Below, piece by piece: positions 51,787 to 63,712 of a stretch of 64,000 bases of DNA. The DNA lies in assembly GCA_037178855.1 (NCBI GenBank), contig JASJZC010000001.1:2108001-2172000 (forward strand), read 5' to 3'. Numbering within the stretch: position 1 is the first letter of the stretch; each line of letters opens with the position of its first letter. The position numbers were made by a program, and so were the translations under genes. A model generated the notes under the pieces. It was not told the origin of the DNA and did not search any database. It saw only the letters and a list, made by a program, of their open reading frames with translations. Origin of the DNA: Oscheius sp. JU75. Its lineage: Eukaryota; Nematoda; Chromadorea; Rhabditida; Rhabditidae.

Positions 51787-54700
51787 TCAAGGCTGTTTGG
51801 CTCCGAAGGGCAGATCATCGAACTCACGAGACTGGAACACTCTGCCGGAGTTGTGAGCGCTCGTCGTGGTCGGGCTTTGGTAGCTCGTGTTGGTGGAGCT
51901 AGGAAAACGGGCGAAACTCGTGTTCGGCGTGTGGTTTACAAAACGTTTCGAATGACCGGGAAGTCCCTGAAAATAAGAGTTTTAGGAGATAGCAAAAGTG
52001 GTGTGAGGTAGACTATGTGGTTTGTTATGGTTAGACGTGGGACGTCCGTTTAAATATCTAAAATGGACAAAGTTGGTACACTGCCTATTGGTTATACGTA
52101 GTCAGAGACTGTTGTTTAGGCGAGAACATGCAGATAAGCCCAGACTGACAGGGGCAGGAGAATACACGGACCGTTGAATAGAAACACAACAGGAGCTGAA
52201 TAAGGAAAGACTCGTTTGACCGACTGATTGACCTCGAATGACAGTGGGTTCGCTGACACACTGGATGAAAGATTGAAAGGGACAGTCAAGTTTTATAGTA
52301 ATCAAACTGGTCATGTTGACAACGGCATGTAGAAAAGACACAAGTTGACAAAGACAGCTAAAGGTATGACCAAAAAGAGACATGGTAAAACTTGACAAGC
52401 TAACATGTTCCACCAAACAATTGACTAATTGACAGAGAAAATCTGCCCACAGATCATTAGTTAAAATTTAAAAGAAAAACTCACCAGAATGGGCGGAAGT
52501 CTGTCGAAAGACTCCAGCGTGGCCACAATCACTTCTGCTGGCTGCTGGCGCGGGATAATCATGACTTCGCGCTTCTGGTTGATGGCAATGGCACTGGTAT
52601 AGGGGAGAGCAAAGTCGCAACCGACGCGACAGACAAACTTCAGGTCCTGGTCGAAGAGCTGAATGGTACGACCGCCAGCATCAGCCACAAGAGACCAGCC
52701 CTCGACGTCGACCTGTACCCCGGAGACGAAATCGAAGCCGCCGTTCGGCTCGCCCTTAAATTATGATTTTGTACCAAAAAAAGACGGGAAAACAAACCTG
52801 ATGATCCCACTTGAATGGGACCGTCTTCTTCAATTTGGCCGTCGTTTCCTGATGGTTATATTCAAACATCATCAACGTCTGGTTTCCGAGATCCGAGATG
52901 ACGAGACGATTTCCATTCATATGACAGAAGCTCGGGTTGCCTGCTGTGAAGCTGATACGGCTGACAATATCGCCATACTTCTTTGGATCGAACATATCAT
53001 AGATGACGGCCTCGAACATGGCGTGGTCAATCCTGTGAATCGTGACGATGTTGCCGAGCGGAGTCGTAGCCAGTCCTAAAAATACAAGCTATTATTGGGC
53101 AAAGATTCTGCCAGCTTCAGCTCCTGTCGACTCAAATGACTATGCTGTTAGTCAGCTTGAAGCACAGGCGTTGACGAGAACTTCGCAAGGAGACAATACG
53201 AGACAGACAATGAAATAGAAAGCAGGCAGAGACAGGGTAAGAGTCGGTTTGACAGATCGACAAGACACATCGTATAATGGTTGACAGGAACAGCAAATCG
53301 AACTGAGAGATGCAAGATATAAGCTGGACATGCTGTTACGAGCCAGTGAAAGACTTGCAGATACAAACTTTCAGTTGGATAGGGTGGGATAGGCAGAGCG
53401 AGGATCGGAAAGGCTTGCAAAAACAGAAAGAGAGCTGTGCAGATTAGCAACTGTCAGGAACAGCATATAGATAAGCCGGGTTGACACGAATAGCATAAAG
53501 TCATGACCGTGACAGAGTGTGAGTTTTCTTTGTCAGTAGAAACATACTACCAGGCTGTTGAGGGACCAGAATGAGTGGAACTGATTATGAGAGAGGGGAC
53601 AGGCTAGTTTAGAGTTTGGAAGGTAGGATTGAAGGTCACGGAAACTGGACGCGTTTTCTCATTTCATCATAGCTGGCTGGAAGACGAAAATGATGGGAAA
53701 AAATACCTCTACATCCGATCTTTCTGCCATCAGTACCCTCCACCACGACGGCGACCTGCTGGTTGCTGTAGGTGTAGACACATAGGCAGGAATCGCTCAA
53801 AATTCCTAGCGTCTGTCCGGGCCGAATGACACACACACTAGCCGGATTAATGAACTTGGGCGACTCGACGCTCAGGCCGTCCGGGTAGAGCAGGATCCTG
53901 TTGTTCCTGCTGTCCGCGATGGCCCAGCTCTTGCGGACCTCATCATAGCAGCAGCCCAGTGGACGGTTCAGAACACTCGATACTTTCTTCAGCGATTCCT
54001 TCTTCTTGAGTCCGACGAAGCCGGTCTGCTCGTAGATGTCGCGGAAGTGGAGTCGGGTATGTGGAGAATTGGGCTCAATGTCGGGCACGCGTTTCGGTAC
54101 GAGTTCAACGACGGGCTCCGGTGCGAGTTCTCTAGCCTCAGCCTCGTTCATAGCAGCGATTCGCTCATCAATAGTCGTCTGGTCTGGTCGCTTCTCTACG
54201 GCGATTCCTTTCATTATTCGAGTCATCAGGGCCACGTCAGCTAATGCTGTCGACTGCTTGGGTGGGTTTTTCCTGGCCTCCACGGGTGCTTGGCGGATTT
54301 TTTCGAGGGTCTCCAAGTCTGCAAAAGTTAGTGGCGGAGCGCTCGGGCTTGGAAACTGCTGCTGCTTTGGGACAAATTCAGAAAGCTTATTTGGTTTCGG
54401 AAATGGTGGAGCAAGATTGTTCGGGGCCGAGATAGTTTTGTTCATCGACTTCGGTGGCGGCGAGGTAATTTTGTTTGTATTCTGGAAACCTAGCCTCAGA
54501 AATCGAAGTAATTTGGTATATACCAGATTCTCGAGCTCGATGACAGGCTTCTGGACCTTGTTAACCAGCTGCTGCTGTGGATTGTAGATGGCGAAATCAG
54601 GGCAATGGATAGCAGCATTCGGTCCATACCGGGCGATCATGGCGTCTCGGGATTTGTTGTACTTGTAGATGATGCAGGATATCTAAAATCGAAGTTGCTT

Positions 54701-54882
54701 ATGCGTACAAACAACGAATTTACCTCATTACTAATCGTGGAAATCTGTGAAGGAGTGAAGACGTAGCCGGACTGATGACTGCTGGAGACAAAGCCAATGA
54801 TCAGCTCCAGGCCATCCGACCTCTCGTCCAAAGTCACCTGGTTTAGCGGACAGTCGATGCTCGTGCAAAAGTCCGCCGACAT
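51787..54882 (-). CDS. NHL-type beta-propeller protein with a novel N-terminus
   Basis: Exons: 54724-54882, 54524-54682, 53707-54481, 52798-53075, 52485-52754, 51787-51966. The product is about 570 residues. The first 110 residues (from MSADFCTSIDCPLNQVTLDE) form a domain I do not recognise. Next comes a Pro/Lys-rich linker (ITSPPPKSMNKTISAPN). The C-terminal half has repeats of the NHL kind: RPLGCCYDEVRKSWAIADSR, NNRILLYPDG, ATTPLGNIVTIH, RLVISDLGNQTLMMFE, VDVEGWSLVADAGGRTIQLF. The tail is Ser/Thr-rich. No RING or B-box is seen, so it is not a full TRIM-NHL protein. The 42-base intron at 54482-54523 is a multiple of three without a stop and could be retained. The start ATG follows TGTCAAG directly, a possible trans-splice site. 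Confidence 0.75.
52010..52440. repeat. GACAG-rich tract in an NHL-gene intron
   Basis: The plus strand carries TGACAGGGGCAGG, GACAGTGGG, TTGACAAAGACAGC and similar words. The intron spans 51967-52484. Confidence 0.6.
53090..53640. repeat. GACAG-rich tract in an NHL-gene intron
   Basis: The plus strand carries GAGACAGACAATG, AGAGACAGGG and TTGACAGATCGACAAG. The intron spans 53076-53706. Confidence 0.6.
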
Positions 54883-55607
54883 CTTGACACCGAAAACGAA
54901 ATATATGCTTATTTATGGAAAAATTGGATGAGCAACAGAAATTCAAAAGGATATATTCTCGCTAATTTAACTGATACTTAAAGACAATTGCTCGGTCGTA
55001 TGTATTATGGCAACTTTCAGTGTCGAATGCGGCTAAAGAACCCTCAAAAGATGGAGAAGGTGACGGAGAAAGGGCAGCAAAAAATCGTGAAATTTTTTTT
55101 CGAAAAAGAAATGTTGAAATGGTGTCCAAATAGTTCACTACAATACACCTACAGTTCTACAGCAGCAATTAAAATATTGTTCATTCTAAAATTAATGTCT
55201 TCCTAGTTGTTCTCTGCTCTCTCTCTCTTGATGTTTATTTACCAATTTCTGTACTAATTTGTGTTTTTGGCACAGCCTGAACGAAGATAAGCCAGTTGCT
55301 TTGACAGGGAACTGTATACAAAACAGCTAACCGTTTGAAAACGGTTGTTTCGGTTCAATTTTTGTTAACTTCTTGTTTCTCTCCTGCTTTATCTCTTTTA
55401 CTTTCGGATTTGCTCTGTATAATGTTCAGCCGAGCTTTATAGCCCTTTTATAAACCACGATATTGCACCGCCGAAACACGTGAAACTGCGTACACTTGAC
55501 ACAGTTGGCCCTTTTGTCTTATCCAATAGCCTCAATATTTTTCTTTTCTCTCATTTACATATTTTCCAAAGACAAAGACTGTTTTCCCGGCCCAATTACA
55601 CCGAAGC
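54883..55607. other. Divergent spacer between the NHL gene and IER3IP1 copy 1
   Basis: It lies between divergent starts at 54882 and 55608. No gene, and no motif recognised beyond AT-rich sequence. Confidence 0.55.
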
Positions 55608-55933
55608 ATGCTGTCATTTTATGGACTTCTAGAGGCGACGCTGCTCGTTCTCAACGGAATCGCCATTCTTAACAGGGAGAGGTTTCTGAAAAAGGTTTGC
55701 CACGTTTTTACCGCTTCTTTTGCAACTATTTCTTCGCAGTATGGCTTCGGAGCCCAGACACATTCCTTCGACGCGGAGCCCGGCGTCAAAACTCAACTTA
55801 CCAATCTTATTTTTGCCGTTCAAACAGTCATGCGAAGTTAGTTTCCTTATTTTACTCTACAAAAAATGTTTTTTCAGTGCCATTGATCGCCATCAACATT
55901 CTCGTCGTCGTTTTTAAGCTGGTTCTCGGATAA
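55608..55933 (+). CDS. IER3IP1/Yos1 family ER-Golgi membrane protein, copy 1
   Basis: This family is a small two-helix membrane protein that acts in ER-to-Golgi transport with the Yip1/Yif1 proteins. Three exons: 55608-55694, 55740-55836, 55878-55933, with introns of 45 and 41 bases. The 79-residue product has a first helix FYGLLEATLLVLNGIAIL, the family block NRERFLKK, the loop EPGVKTQL, VQTVMR, and a second helix PLIAINILVVVFKLVLG. Human IER3IP1 has the same layout (82 residues). A close paralogue lies at 63713 without the first intron. Confidence 0.93.
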
Positions 55934-56815
55934 TTTATTGCAGTAAAGCGTCTTACAAGCCTCTCATGTGTTGTCTCAGGGTTCCAGTGAGTCTGCATGA
56001 CATTGTAGTGTTGTCCAATGCAGATTTTTGTTCTTCTCGACCGTGTCCAGTCGAGAATTTGTGGCTTGTAGTGCATTATTGACAGGATACTCGACAACAA
56101 GATGGACTTCCTCGAGACCGGTGCCAAGTTTAGTTGCCTGCTTGCAAACTGGAGTAGTAAACAGACAGAAGAGCGGAAAGATCACCCAGTTTGAAATTCC
56201 CGACTCGTAGAAGAGTACTCAGTTTTTTGATAGTTGAACTTCCAGGATCAGTGATACCGTAGATTTGCCTTAATTTGTCAAAAATCACATGTTCAGTCTA
56301 GTTTTCAACATAAATCCAACGTTTTCTAGTGAATACTAGGGATCTCTGGCCTTGTTTCGAGCTTTGTGTGCTGGAGAGTACAGATCATAACATGTCTTCT
56401 TATTCAGTCCCATTGCCAGCTCAACTCTTCACTGAATCTTGTCTAACTAAGGATCAGTCAAATGTCCAATTTCCCACAGACTCCTACTTCTAAAGGGTCA
56501 TCCTCACAGAAGACTGCTTTTTTTTGTCTTTCAGCCCCCGTACTCTTCCCGTGACACTGTTCTTTCACACCTAGCCTCGCGCTCGATCTGGGTTAGTCGG
56601 TACGGCTCGAATCTCAATCATCTATGCTGTATCCCATATCATTGTCTGCCTGTCCAAGATTCAGATTTTCCACGTCTCCCTCATTCTGTCCCTGTCTCTG
56701 TACTCTCTTTCATTCGGAACGCCTCCCGAATCCCCCTATTTCCTTCCTTAACTCTCTCCACTCTTCTTCTTTTTCTCAAGAATTCTACCAAAATCCAGTG
56801 TTTCAGACTCCTCTC
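55934..56815. other. Spacer between IER3IP1 copy 1 and the kelch gene
   Basis: No gene seen. The second half becomes pyrimidine-rich (CTGTCCCTGTCTCTG near 56690) and ends at the GTTTCAG acceptor before the kelch start. Confidence 0.55.
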
Positions 56816-58621
56816 ATGATCCTCTTCATCGTCGGAGGGTGTTCCCTCGACTGCGAGAGAGGAGCAAACAACTCGATTGAAACCATCCGTCTAGAAGTGA
56901 GTTCTCGAACTGATAAAAAACCTCTTCTTAGGAAAAAGATGGTCAAGTCAATCTGATTCAAGAGAACTGGAACCACTTGACTGTCCCGAGAAGGAGCCCG
57001 AGCGTCTTCTCTCATACCAACGGCTCCCTCCTCGTCTTTGGAGGTCAGTATCAAGTTTCCTCTCCCTCCCTCTCTCTGTTGTGTAATTGCGGGCATTTCG
57101 TCCCGTATTTTTCCTCAGAAATTACATGGTTTTAGGATGTGAGTCGCCTGGAAAACATCTAAATTCTTTGGAAGCTGTTCGGAAGGGAGAGAGGCCGATT
57201 TTCGAGAGTCTTCAAGAGCTGGAGGAGCATAGCTGTGCGGCTTATTGCACTCTTGGGGTAGGTGATTTTTGATTAGTTTCATACATTTACAGGGAGAAGA
57301 AGGAATAGTTGTTGGTGGTTTCAATGGTCCGGATTGTTTGAAACAAGTAGCTATTGTTGACTTGGAAAGTCACAGAGTCAGGGTAAGTGACTGTCACTCT
57401 GTCCTCTGGCTTCTCTGACCGACTGTTTTGACCTGACTCTGACACTTTCTCTTATTCTGTCTCTGTAGGGAAGGCGAGAGAGCCAGAGAGATGGTTGAAA
57501 ACATACAGAGACTTCATATTCTGTTACTATCTTCCCCTGTCTCTGTCGCTGTCTTTGTGACTCTTGCAAACTCTGTCACTGTTCTTGCCTCACACCTACA
57601 ATATTCTGTCTCTCATTGTGATGTTCTATCACTGTCTCTGTCTCTATCACTCTCTGTTCTTTTCCTGTCCCACCTTTTTCCCTTGTTCCAGTGATTCTGT
57701 TCATGTGACAGTCTCCCTGTCTCTTTTCTTTTCACTGTCTCTCTCACCCTCTTTCTTCCTAGAAGCTCTCGGACTTCTGCTCTCGACTCAAAAACTCTGT
57801 CGCTCTCCCAGTAGACAGCAACACAATTCTTCTGATCGGTGGCTGGGATGAGAAGGAGACTTCCAAAGTCGTTTTCAGGTATATTTCCTCTATTTTCTAA
57901 GGGATTCCTCAAAATCTAGACTGGAATTCGATCAGAATCGGGACAACTACTACTGGAAGATGTTCTGCCTCTTACCTTATCCAGTAGAAGGTCATGGGGC
58001 TGTTCTTTACCAACATTTTGTCTTTATTGTGAGTTTTCCAGCAATTTTTGAACCATTTTGGAACAGCAGATCAGGAGAAACCATTTTTAGGTGGGCGGCT
58101 ACGACGGCATCCACGTACGCAAAACGGTAGTCCGCCTGGATTTGAAATCGGGTCAAAAGGAGGTAAATCTTATCTATTGCTCCCTACTTTTTATCTTGCC
58201 GACCACAGCTTCCATTGCAGACAGAAAGAAAACAGCCACCTTTTCCAGGTCTTATCGCTTGGCTTAGAGTGCGCTCGCGAGAATCATGTGTGTGCACTTC
58301 TACTCGAGAAATATTTAGTGGTAGCTGGTGGCTGGGATGGACAGTGAGTTTTTTAATTTTTATTCTGAAAATTTATAATCTGAAAAAAAACGAATGGAAA
58401 TCTTATTTATTCTGATGCTTTTCCGATTAACCTGTAAGATTTTTCCAGAAAAGCCTTGGATTCCATCGAAGTTTTCAAAATAATTGACGTTGAACCGTTT
58501 TTGGAAAGAATCCCAGACAGTTTCAATCTTTTCGAGTCAAGAAATCGACCAGGAGCTGTTGTTTCACAAGTAAGAGATAGGGATATAATTTTTTTATAGC
58601 ATTTTTCAGGGTCTCGACTGA
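56816..58621 (+). CDS. Kelch-repeat beta-propeller protein
   Basis: About seven exons (56816-56896, 56932-57043, about 57136-57259, 57294-57382, 57764-57880, 57920-58029, then exons to 58621) encode a protein with six glycine-pair blade motifs: LFIVGGCS, LLVFGGCE, IVVGGFNG, ILLIGGWDE, FIVGGYDG and VVAGGWDG. No BTB or BACK domain is encoded in the readable exons, so the partner or substrate is unknown. The start follows GTTTCAG by 9 bases, a likely trans-splice acceptor. The intron at 57383-57763 is dominated by CTGTCTCTGTC-type sequence. The stop (TGA 58619-58621) lies only 98 bases before the start of the next plus-strand gene. Confidence 0.75.
57383..57763. repeat. CTGTC-rich intron of the kelch gene
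   Basis: The plus strand is almost entirely pyrimidine-rich CTGTCTCTGTC variants with short GA interruptions. Confidence 0.7.
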
Positions 58622-58687
58622 AAATCTACGATCCTTTTACAACTTTTCCTTTACCTCCACCCTCTCTTACCCTCTTTGTGCCTTTAG

Positions 58688-58709
58688 AATAAACAATGAC
58701 AGGTTTCAG
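58688..58709 (+). promoter_or_regulatory. Poly(A) signal and splice acceptor between kelch and HPS5-like genes
   Basis: AATAAA (58688-58693) is followed at 58703-58709 by GTTTCAG, just ahead of the downstream start codon at 58720. A pyrimidine-rich stretch (TTTTCCTTTACCTCC) lies upstream. In nematode operons this is where 3' end formation and spliced-leader addition occur together. That reading is inference. Confidence 0.5.
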
Positions 58710-58719
58710 ATGAGTTCAA

Positions 58720-61700
58720 ATGGATGAGCCGAGTAGTAGTCGAGACAACAAAAATGTACAGCCACGGTTCCTGTTCACGGAACTCACCTCGTTGGATGAA
58801 CTCAGTTTTCCAGCCAGTTCCTCGAAGAGAATCAAGGTAGGGAGGAACAGTGGCACCGACAGAGTCATACTGTCAAATTCCAGTTCACTTGCGTAGCCGC
58901 CTCTCCCCGCCACCTAGCCCTAGGCACCTCTTCTGGTACAATCTATGTGTTCTCCCGTTTCCGACCAAAGAGCAAAAACGGTCGGAGTAGTTTACCCCCT
59001 GTGGAAGTCTTTACAACAAAAGACGGCACCATCAGCCGGATCCAGATTAGTCACGACGAGCAGCATGTGGCGGTTGGATGTGATAGTGGGCGGATCTCTG
59101 TAGCGGCTCTGGCTGCGAATGGACTGTCTACTTCAATTGTTTACACGAGTCCAGGAGATCCGAGGAAGACTGACAAGGTGAGTTATGGGGAAGAGAGACA
59201 TAGAGTTAATGAGAAAGAGGAACAGAGAGACAAAGTGGGAATAGAGAAATAGAACGACAGAAAGGATAGAAAGACAGAGGCAGTAGACACAGACTGAGAG
59301 AGTACCAGTATCCTTCCAGGTGACCGGACTCTGCTGGTCTCGCGACTCCAAGCTCATCTTCGCCTCCCATATGAGTGGCTCAGTCATCGAGCACAAACTG
59401 ACCCAATCCGTCTTTCGAACCTCTTCACGCCAACTCTGTCAAATGGAGTCCGAGGTGGTACAGCTCGAAATAAGTGAAACAGGAAAACATCTGCTGGTCT
59501 CCACAATGACATCTAGTTTTGTCCATGACGTAGAGAGTCGGTCTACTAGCCAAGTAAGGGTTTGATTTGATCGCGACAGTACGGGTTCAGGTTGGGAAGA
59601 AGACGAGGAATTCGAGGATGGGAGCCTGTTTTGTAAACAGTGCAAACTGTGAGTTCATCGCCGCTTCGAGACCGAACGGTCGTCTGTGGGAAGCGAACTC
59701 CATTGGAGTAGTCTACCGAACACATCAGTTCCGACAGACTGCTACAGTACCAAGGTTTTCAATAGCTTCTTACCGGTCAAGCTTCAAAGGTAGGGACTAC
59801 TTCTCAAGTTTCATAGTCTTCTTTAGGCTCCCAAAGATCGGAGGAGATAGAAGAGTTAGAGACAGCTGCCCATGAGGACGTCCAGTTGTTCCTATTGAAT
59901 ACTATTCAGACAAGCAGGTACGGGAAAGACAGAGACAGAGAAACAGAGAGACTGTGAGACTGACTTTCTCAATTTCTAGTTCAACATTCCTCCTCTCCGC
60001 CTATGGCTCAAAGCTTCTCGTTTTTGATTCCGAGGCCTCTCAAGTGATTCTGGTCACGGATCTAGGAAAAGAGATTCTCCAATACACCGTGTGTGGCTCG
60101 GACGTTTTCGCCGTTTTAACCACTTCGGTCACAACGACAGCCTGTGTCAAGTTGACTCTACTGACGACCGAGAAGGCAGTGGAGAAGCTCCAGCTTCGAG
60201 GCTGCAGCAGTCAGGCGGCAGAGATTGTGTCAAAGACGACGAGAATCGAGTGGAGTGCGCCTGTTTTGAAGAGTCTACTGGATGATTTGGGGACGAGAAA
60301 GGTACTGTCCTCATTTTTGTAGGTGATAAAGTGTTTCAGAAGGAGAAGAATGCGGAGACACTACGATCTGGACTGAAGGCTATGCTGGAAAGGATGGAGT
60401 TCAATGAGTCAACCTATGACAATGACGACAAAGCAGAAGGTGAGAGGACAAAGAGACAGACAGAGGAACAGAGAGACCTTTCAGTATCGAAAAAGCTCCC
60501 ATCCGGAGTTCATCGAGTACTCTGTCAGCCTACTGTCAGTGGTTTTGAAGACGACTTCACTCTCCGTTTCACATCCCCTCTGAAGGAAAGAAGCAGAAGT
60601 AGTCCTACTGTGGATGTCAGGTGAAGGTCTCTGTTTCTCTCCCTCACCCTGTCTCTTTCCAGACAGTCGCTCATTCCCACTGTCCTTGTCAAACAGAACT
60701 CAATGCCATTGACTGCTGAAGAAGTCGAGGTCTGTTCCCGGAACGGCACCCCGGATGTGACGGAACAGGACATTTTGGAAAGAGCCAGGACGATTCTCGA
60801 GGGGGATGGTCGCGTAGTCGAGGCGGATTCTTTGAGGACCTTACTCCAGTTCGATCTACCCAGTACCGACCTGCGTTTTACGCCACAAGTGACGATAGCT
60901 AATGCTGCCAAGGCTCTAGCAGAGTTGGCAATAGTAACACCACTGGACGTGTCCAGCATCTTGACCGTGGATCGGAGAGTGAATGCGAGTGGGACGAAGA
61001 GAACCGGACCGACGATTGTGAAGCCCGTTAGAAGACAGGTCTGTTATCTTTTCTATGCTTCGTATGGTTAGAGAGACAGTGACAGTTCTTTGGCACCTAA
61101 CCTTGTTCTCCGTTCGAGTGCTGTCTATTTGACGGATTTGTGTTTATTCAGGTATCGCGGCCGGCCGTTGCACCCAAAGCGAGCCTCACTATCAAGTCGC
61201 CCCCAATGGAAAAGAACTCGAACATTATCACCCCGGAATCTCCTGACAAGGGTAATTTTACACTTCTTTTCGCTTCAGGATCTTTTTCAGCTGCAAAAAT
61301 TTTTCTGAGCGATGACCAGAACAATATGGGAGAGCTGGAAACGGAATGGCTAGAGAGACGTATCCATGAGGTTCAAAAGAAGAGTAAGAGTCAACTAGTC
61401 CTTTGAAAATAACTCAATTTTCAGCTGAGAATGGAGAAAAGTGTCAAAATTCGATGCCGTCGACTTTGTCGGACAGCGAGTCAGTCACCACAACAGACTC
61501 CGGAAAAGATCTGTTGAGAGGGACAGAGACAGAGGAGGACAGTGACCATTGTAGACACTGTGGAATTCACAGGTAGAGAGAGAGAGCGACAGTCGTTTAA
61601 TGCTCTTTGTTCAGATCGTGGATTGCTCTGACCCTTCTGGCCTCGGTCTGTAAGAGAGTGACAGTGGAGAAGTCAGAACAGGACTCTGTCCCAAAGGCAT

Positions 61701-63314
61701 CATCCACGTGGGCTAGTTTGCTCAGAAGAAAACTGTCTGACAGTACCAAGGAAGCCAAAATCTGTCCTCGATGTGAGACAGCCTTTGCCACGGCCGGGAA
61801 AATACTGTCTAGTCTACCGAAAAGTTCCGGACTGACCCCGAGCGAACAGAAGATTAACACGACTGCCATTAGGGAACGGATTCGGGAGAACGGAATGGGG
61901 AGACTGGAAACCATATGCAGGAGCTCGTTATCTGGTAGTAAGGCTGTCTCTCAGGAGATTGGATCATCTGTTCTGTTAAATGGTAAGGGACGGAGACAAG
62001 GAGACAGAGAGACACAGCTGCAGAAAGACAGTGGGACAGAGAGACACAGACGGACAATTACAAGGGAGATTTTCAGATTCTACCTTGAGCAAAACCAGTA
62101 CCCCAGCAGTATCCTCCAGTCTACCTTCTCCGACCCTCATCGAACAGGTTTCATCCTCTAAAGAGTGTCTGTCAGAAGGAGACTTCAACTGGCTCAGTCG
62201 AGTGGACACTAAGACTGTAAGTCTCTCCCATACTGTCTCGTTATTTCTACTTTCAGCTTCTGTTCCTCTGCTACCTCGTTCTTGGATACAAAAGCTTACT
62301 GTCTCTCCTCAAAGAGAACATCGATGTGGCGGAAAAGCTAGAGGCTGACCATTGGTCAATCCTAGTATCTCTAGCCGTTAGAGACCAACAGATGCGGAGA
62401 GATCTAGTAGGAAGTCAAGTAGTCAAGGAGGTCCTGGAGACTCTGAGACTGTCTCTCTTCCTCTCTGTCCCCTCTGGAGAGAAGACTCCGTCTCCGAGAG
62501 CCAGTATCTCTAAAAGAGCAGCCCCACCCCCGATCTACAGCTGGATTGTGGATTCCTCTGGGTAGCGCAGATTTTTTAGGGGAAACTGCATAGTTTCAGG
62601 GCTTGTCTCATCTGTACCCTGCCTCTACAGACACAGGTCAAGGGGGAGGAGCTCATGGTTACTAGCTACCATTGTGGTAAGTCGACTGTCTGTGTCTCTG
62701 TGTTTCTCTATCTCTCTCTCTCTTGGTGTTTTTGAAATCCATAAGAAAAAAAAGACATAGCAAAGGGCTAACCTGTCGCCTTTGCACTCGTTGTTCCACA
62801 GCCTTCCTTGTAGTCCAGAGTTTAGAAGCCGTTGCACTGCCAGTGGTCATCACAAGGCATTAGTTGGTGCGCTGGTAAACTGTCTTCAAACTAGACGCTT
62901 CCAAAGGCGGCTGTGGTAGAGGTAGTCCTAACATCGTAGGTCCTGGCGCAGTGGATCCAGAAGCGACAACTGAACCCTGTCCTCCAGGCCAGTGTAAGGG
63001 ACGGCGAAGCTGGTTGTTCTCTAGATTGCTGCGAGAATCTAAGGGTAATATGTCCTGGCAAGTCAGGGGAGATGGCTTCACTGCGAGCTGTGCAGCGACA
63101 ACTGACTGTTGTCTCTGTTCTTGATTCTACCGTAGCGACTCTCTATCTCTCTGTCTCTCTGCTTCACAGCCATTTTTCAGGTCACACTTACCACTCCAAG
63201 TGTCTCTCTGGGAAGACCTACTGTGTCGCTTGCCGTGTTAGAGCCCGAAAGATGTCAGCTCTGAACTCTCCCACAGCCCAACGAGCTGCCGTAACCCGTC
63301 CAATCAAGAAGTAA
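58720..63314 (+). CDS. HPS5-like BLOC-2 protein with a C-terminal RING-like finger
   Basis: HPS5 is a BLOC-2 subunit needed for lysosome-related organelles. The N-terminal half is a WD40 propeller: exons 58720-58836, 58884-59177, 59320-59553, 59591-59789, about 59827-59919 and 59980-60300, then more to 63314. Family blocks include LALGTSSGTIYVF, VTGLCWSRDSK, LLVSTMTSSFVHDVE, RMGACFVNSA, ASRPNGRLWEANSIG, YRTHQFRQ and EKAVEKLQLRGCSSQAAEI, in the order seen in human HPS5. A middle Cys-rich part has CRHCGIHRSWIALTLLASV and CPRCETAFATAGK. The last two exons, joined over the intron 62677-63179, give CLIC...YHCGHTYHSKCLSGK and YCVACR, a RING/zinc-finger pattern like those ending VPS8, VPS11 and VPS41. 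Exon borders in 60.3-62.6 kb are only partly resolved. VPS8-type proteins are the alternative, but the N-terminal match favours HPS5. Confidence 0.78.
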
Positions 63315-63556
63315 CCGTCGCGTCGCATCCAAAATACTCCCTTGCGTACTGCTAGGACCCAGCTGTTATAACCACGTGCTCTATTTTTAGCCTGTAAATT
63401 CTAACCCCCGTACCTCATCTGATCTCTCAGAACTTTAGTCGCATTTCTTCTGTACTTTTTTTGTGTAAGTATTGTATTGGGACGCTATCTTTCTGCTTGC
63501 CTTGAGATATCACGAGTTTTTGCCCAACGTTGCTGTTTTCCCTCTCGCCTCTAGTC

Positions 63557-63562
63557 AATAAA
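63557..63562 (+). terminator. Poly(A) signal of the HPS5-like gene
   Basis: AATAAA occurs 243 bases after the stop codon at 63314 and 151 bases before the next start at 63713. Confidence 0.6.
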
Positions 63563-63712
63563 GTTATCTGTTCTTTATTAATTTCCTTTGGAAATGGATG
63601 GGATCCGTTAAATGCCATTCTCTGTCTCCTTGTGTCCTTGTACGTCTGTCTCTCTGTCTCTTTTTGCTTTGACTAGTTCTCTATCATAGACAAACTTTTA
63701 GGACTAGAGTGT

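Noticed and set aside
54036..54587. 183-codon plus-strand open frame
   Set aside because: It lies entirely opposite the large NHL-gene exon and shows no family similarity.
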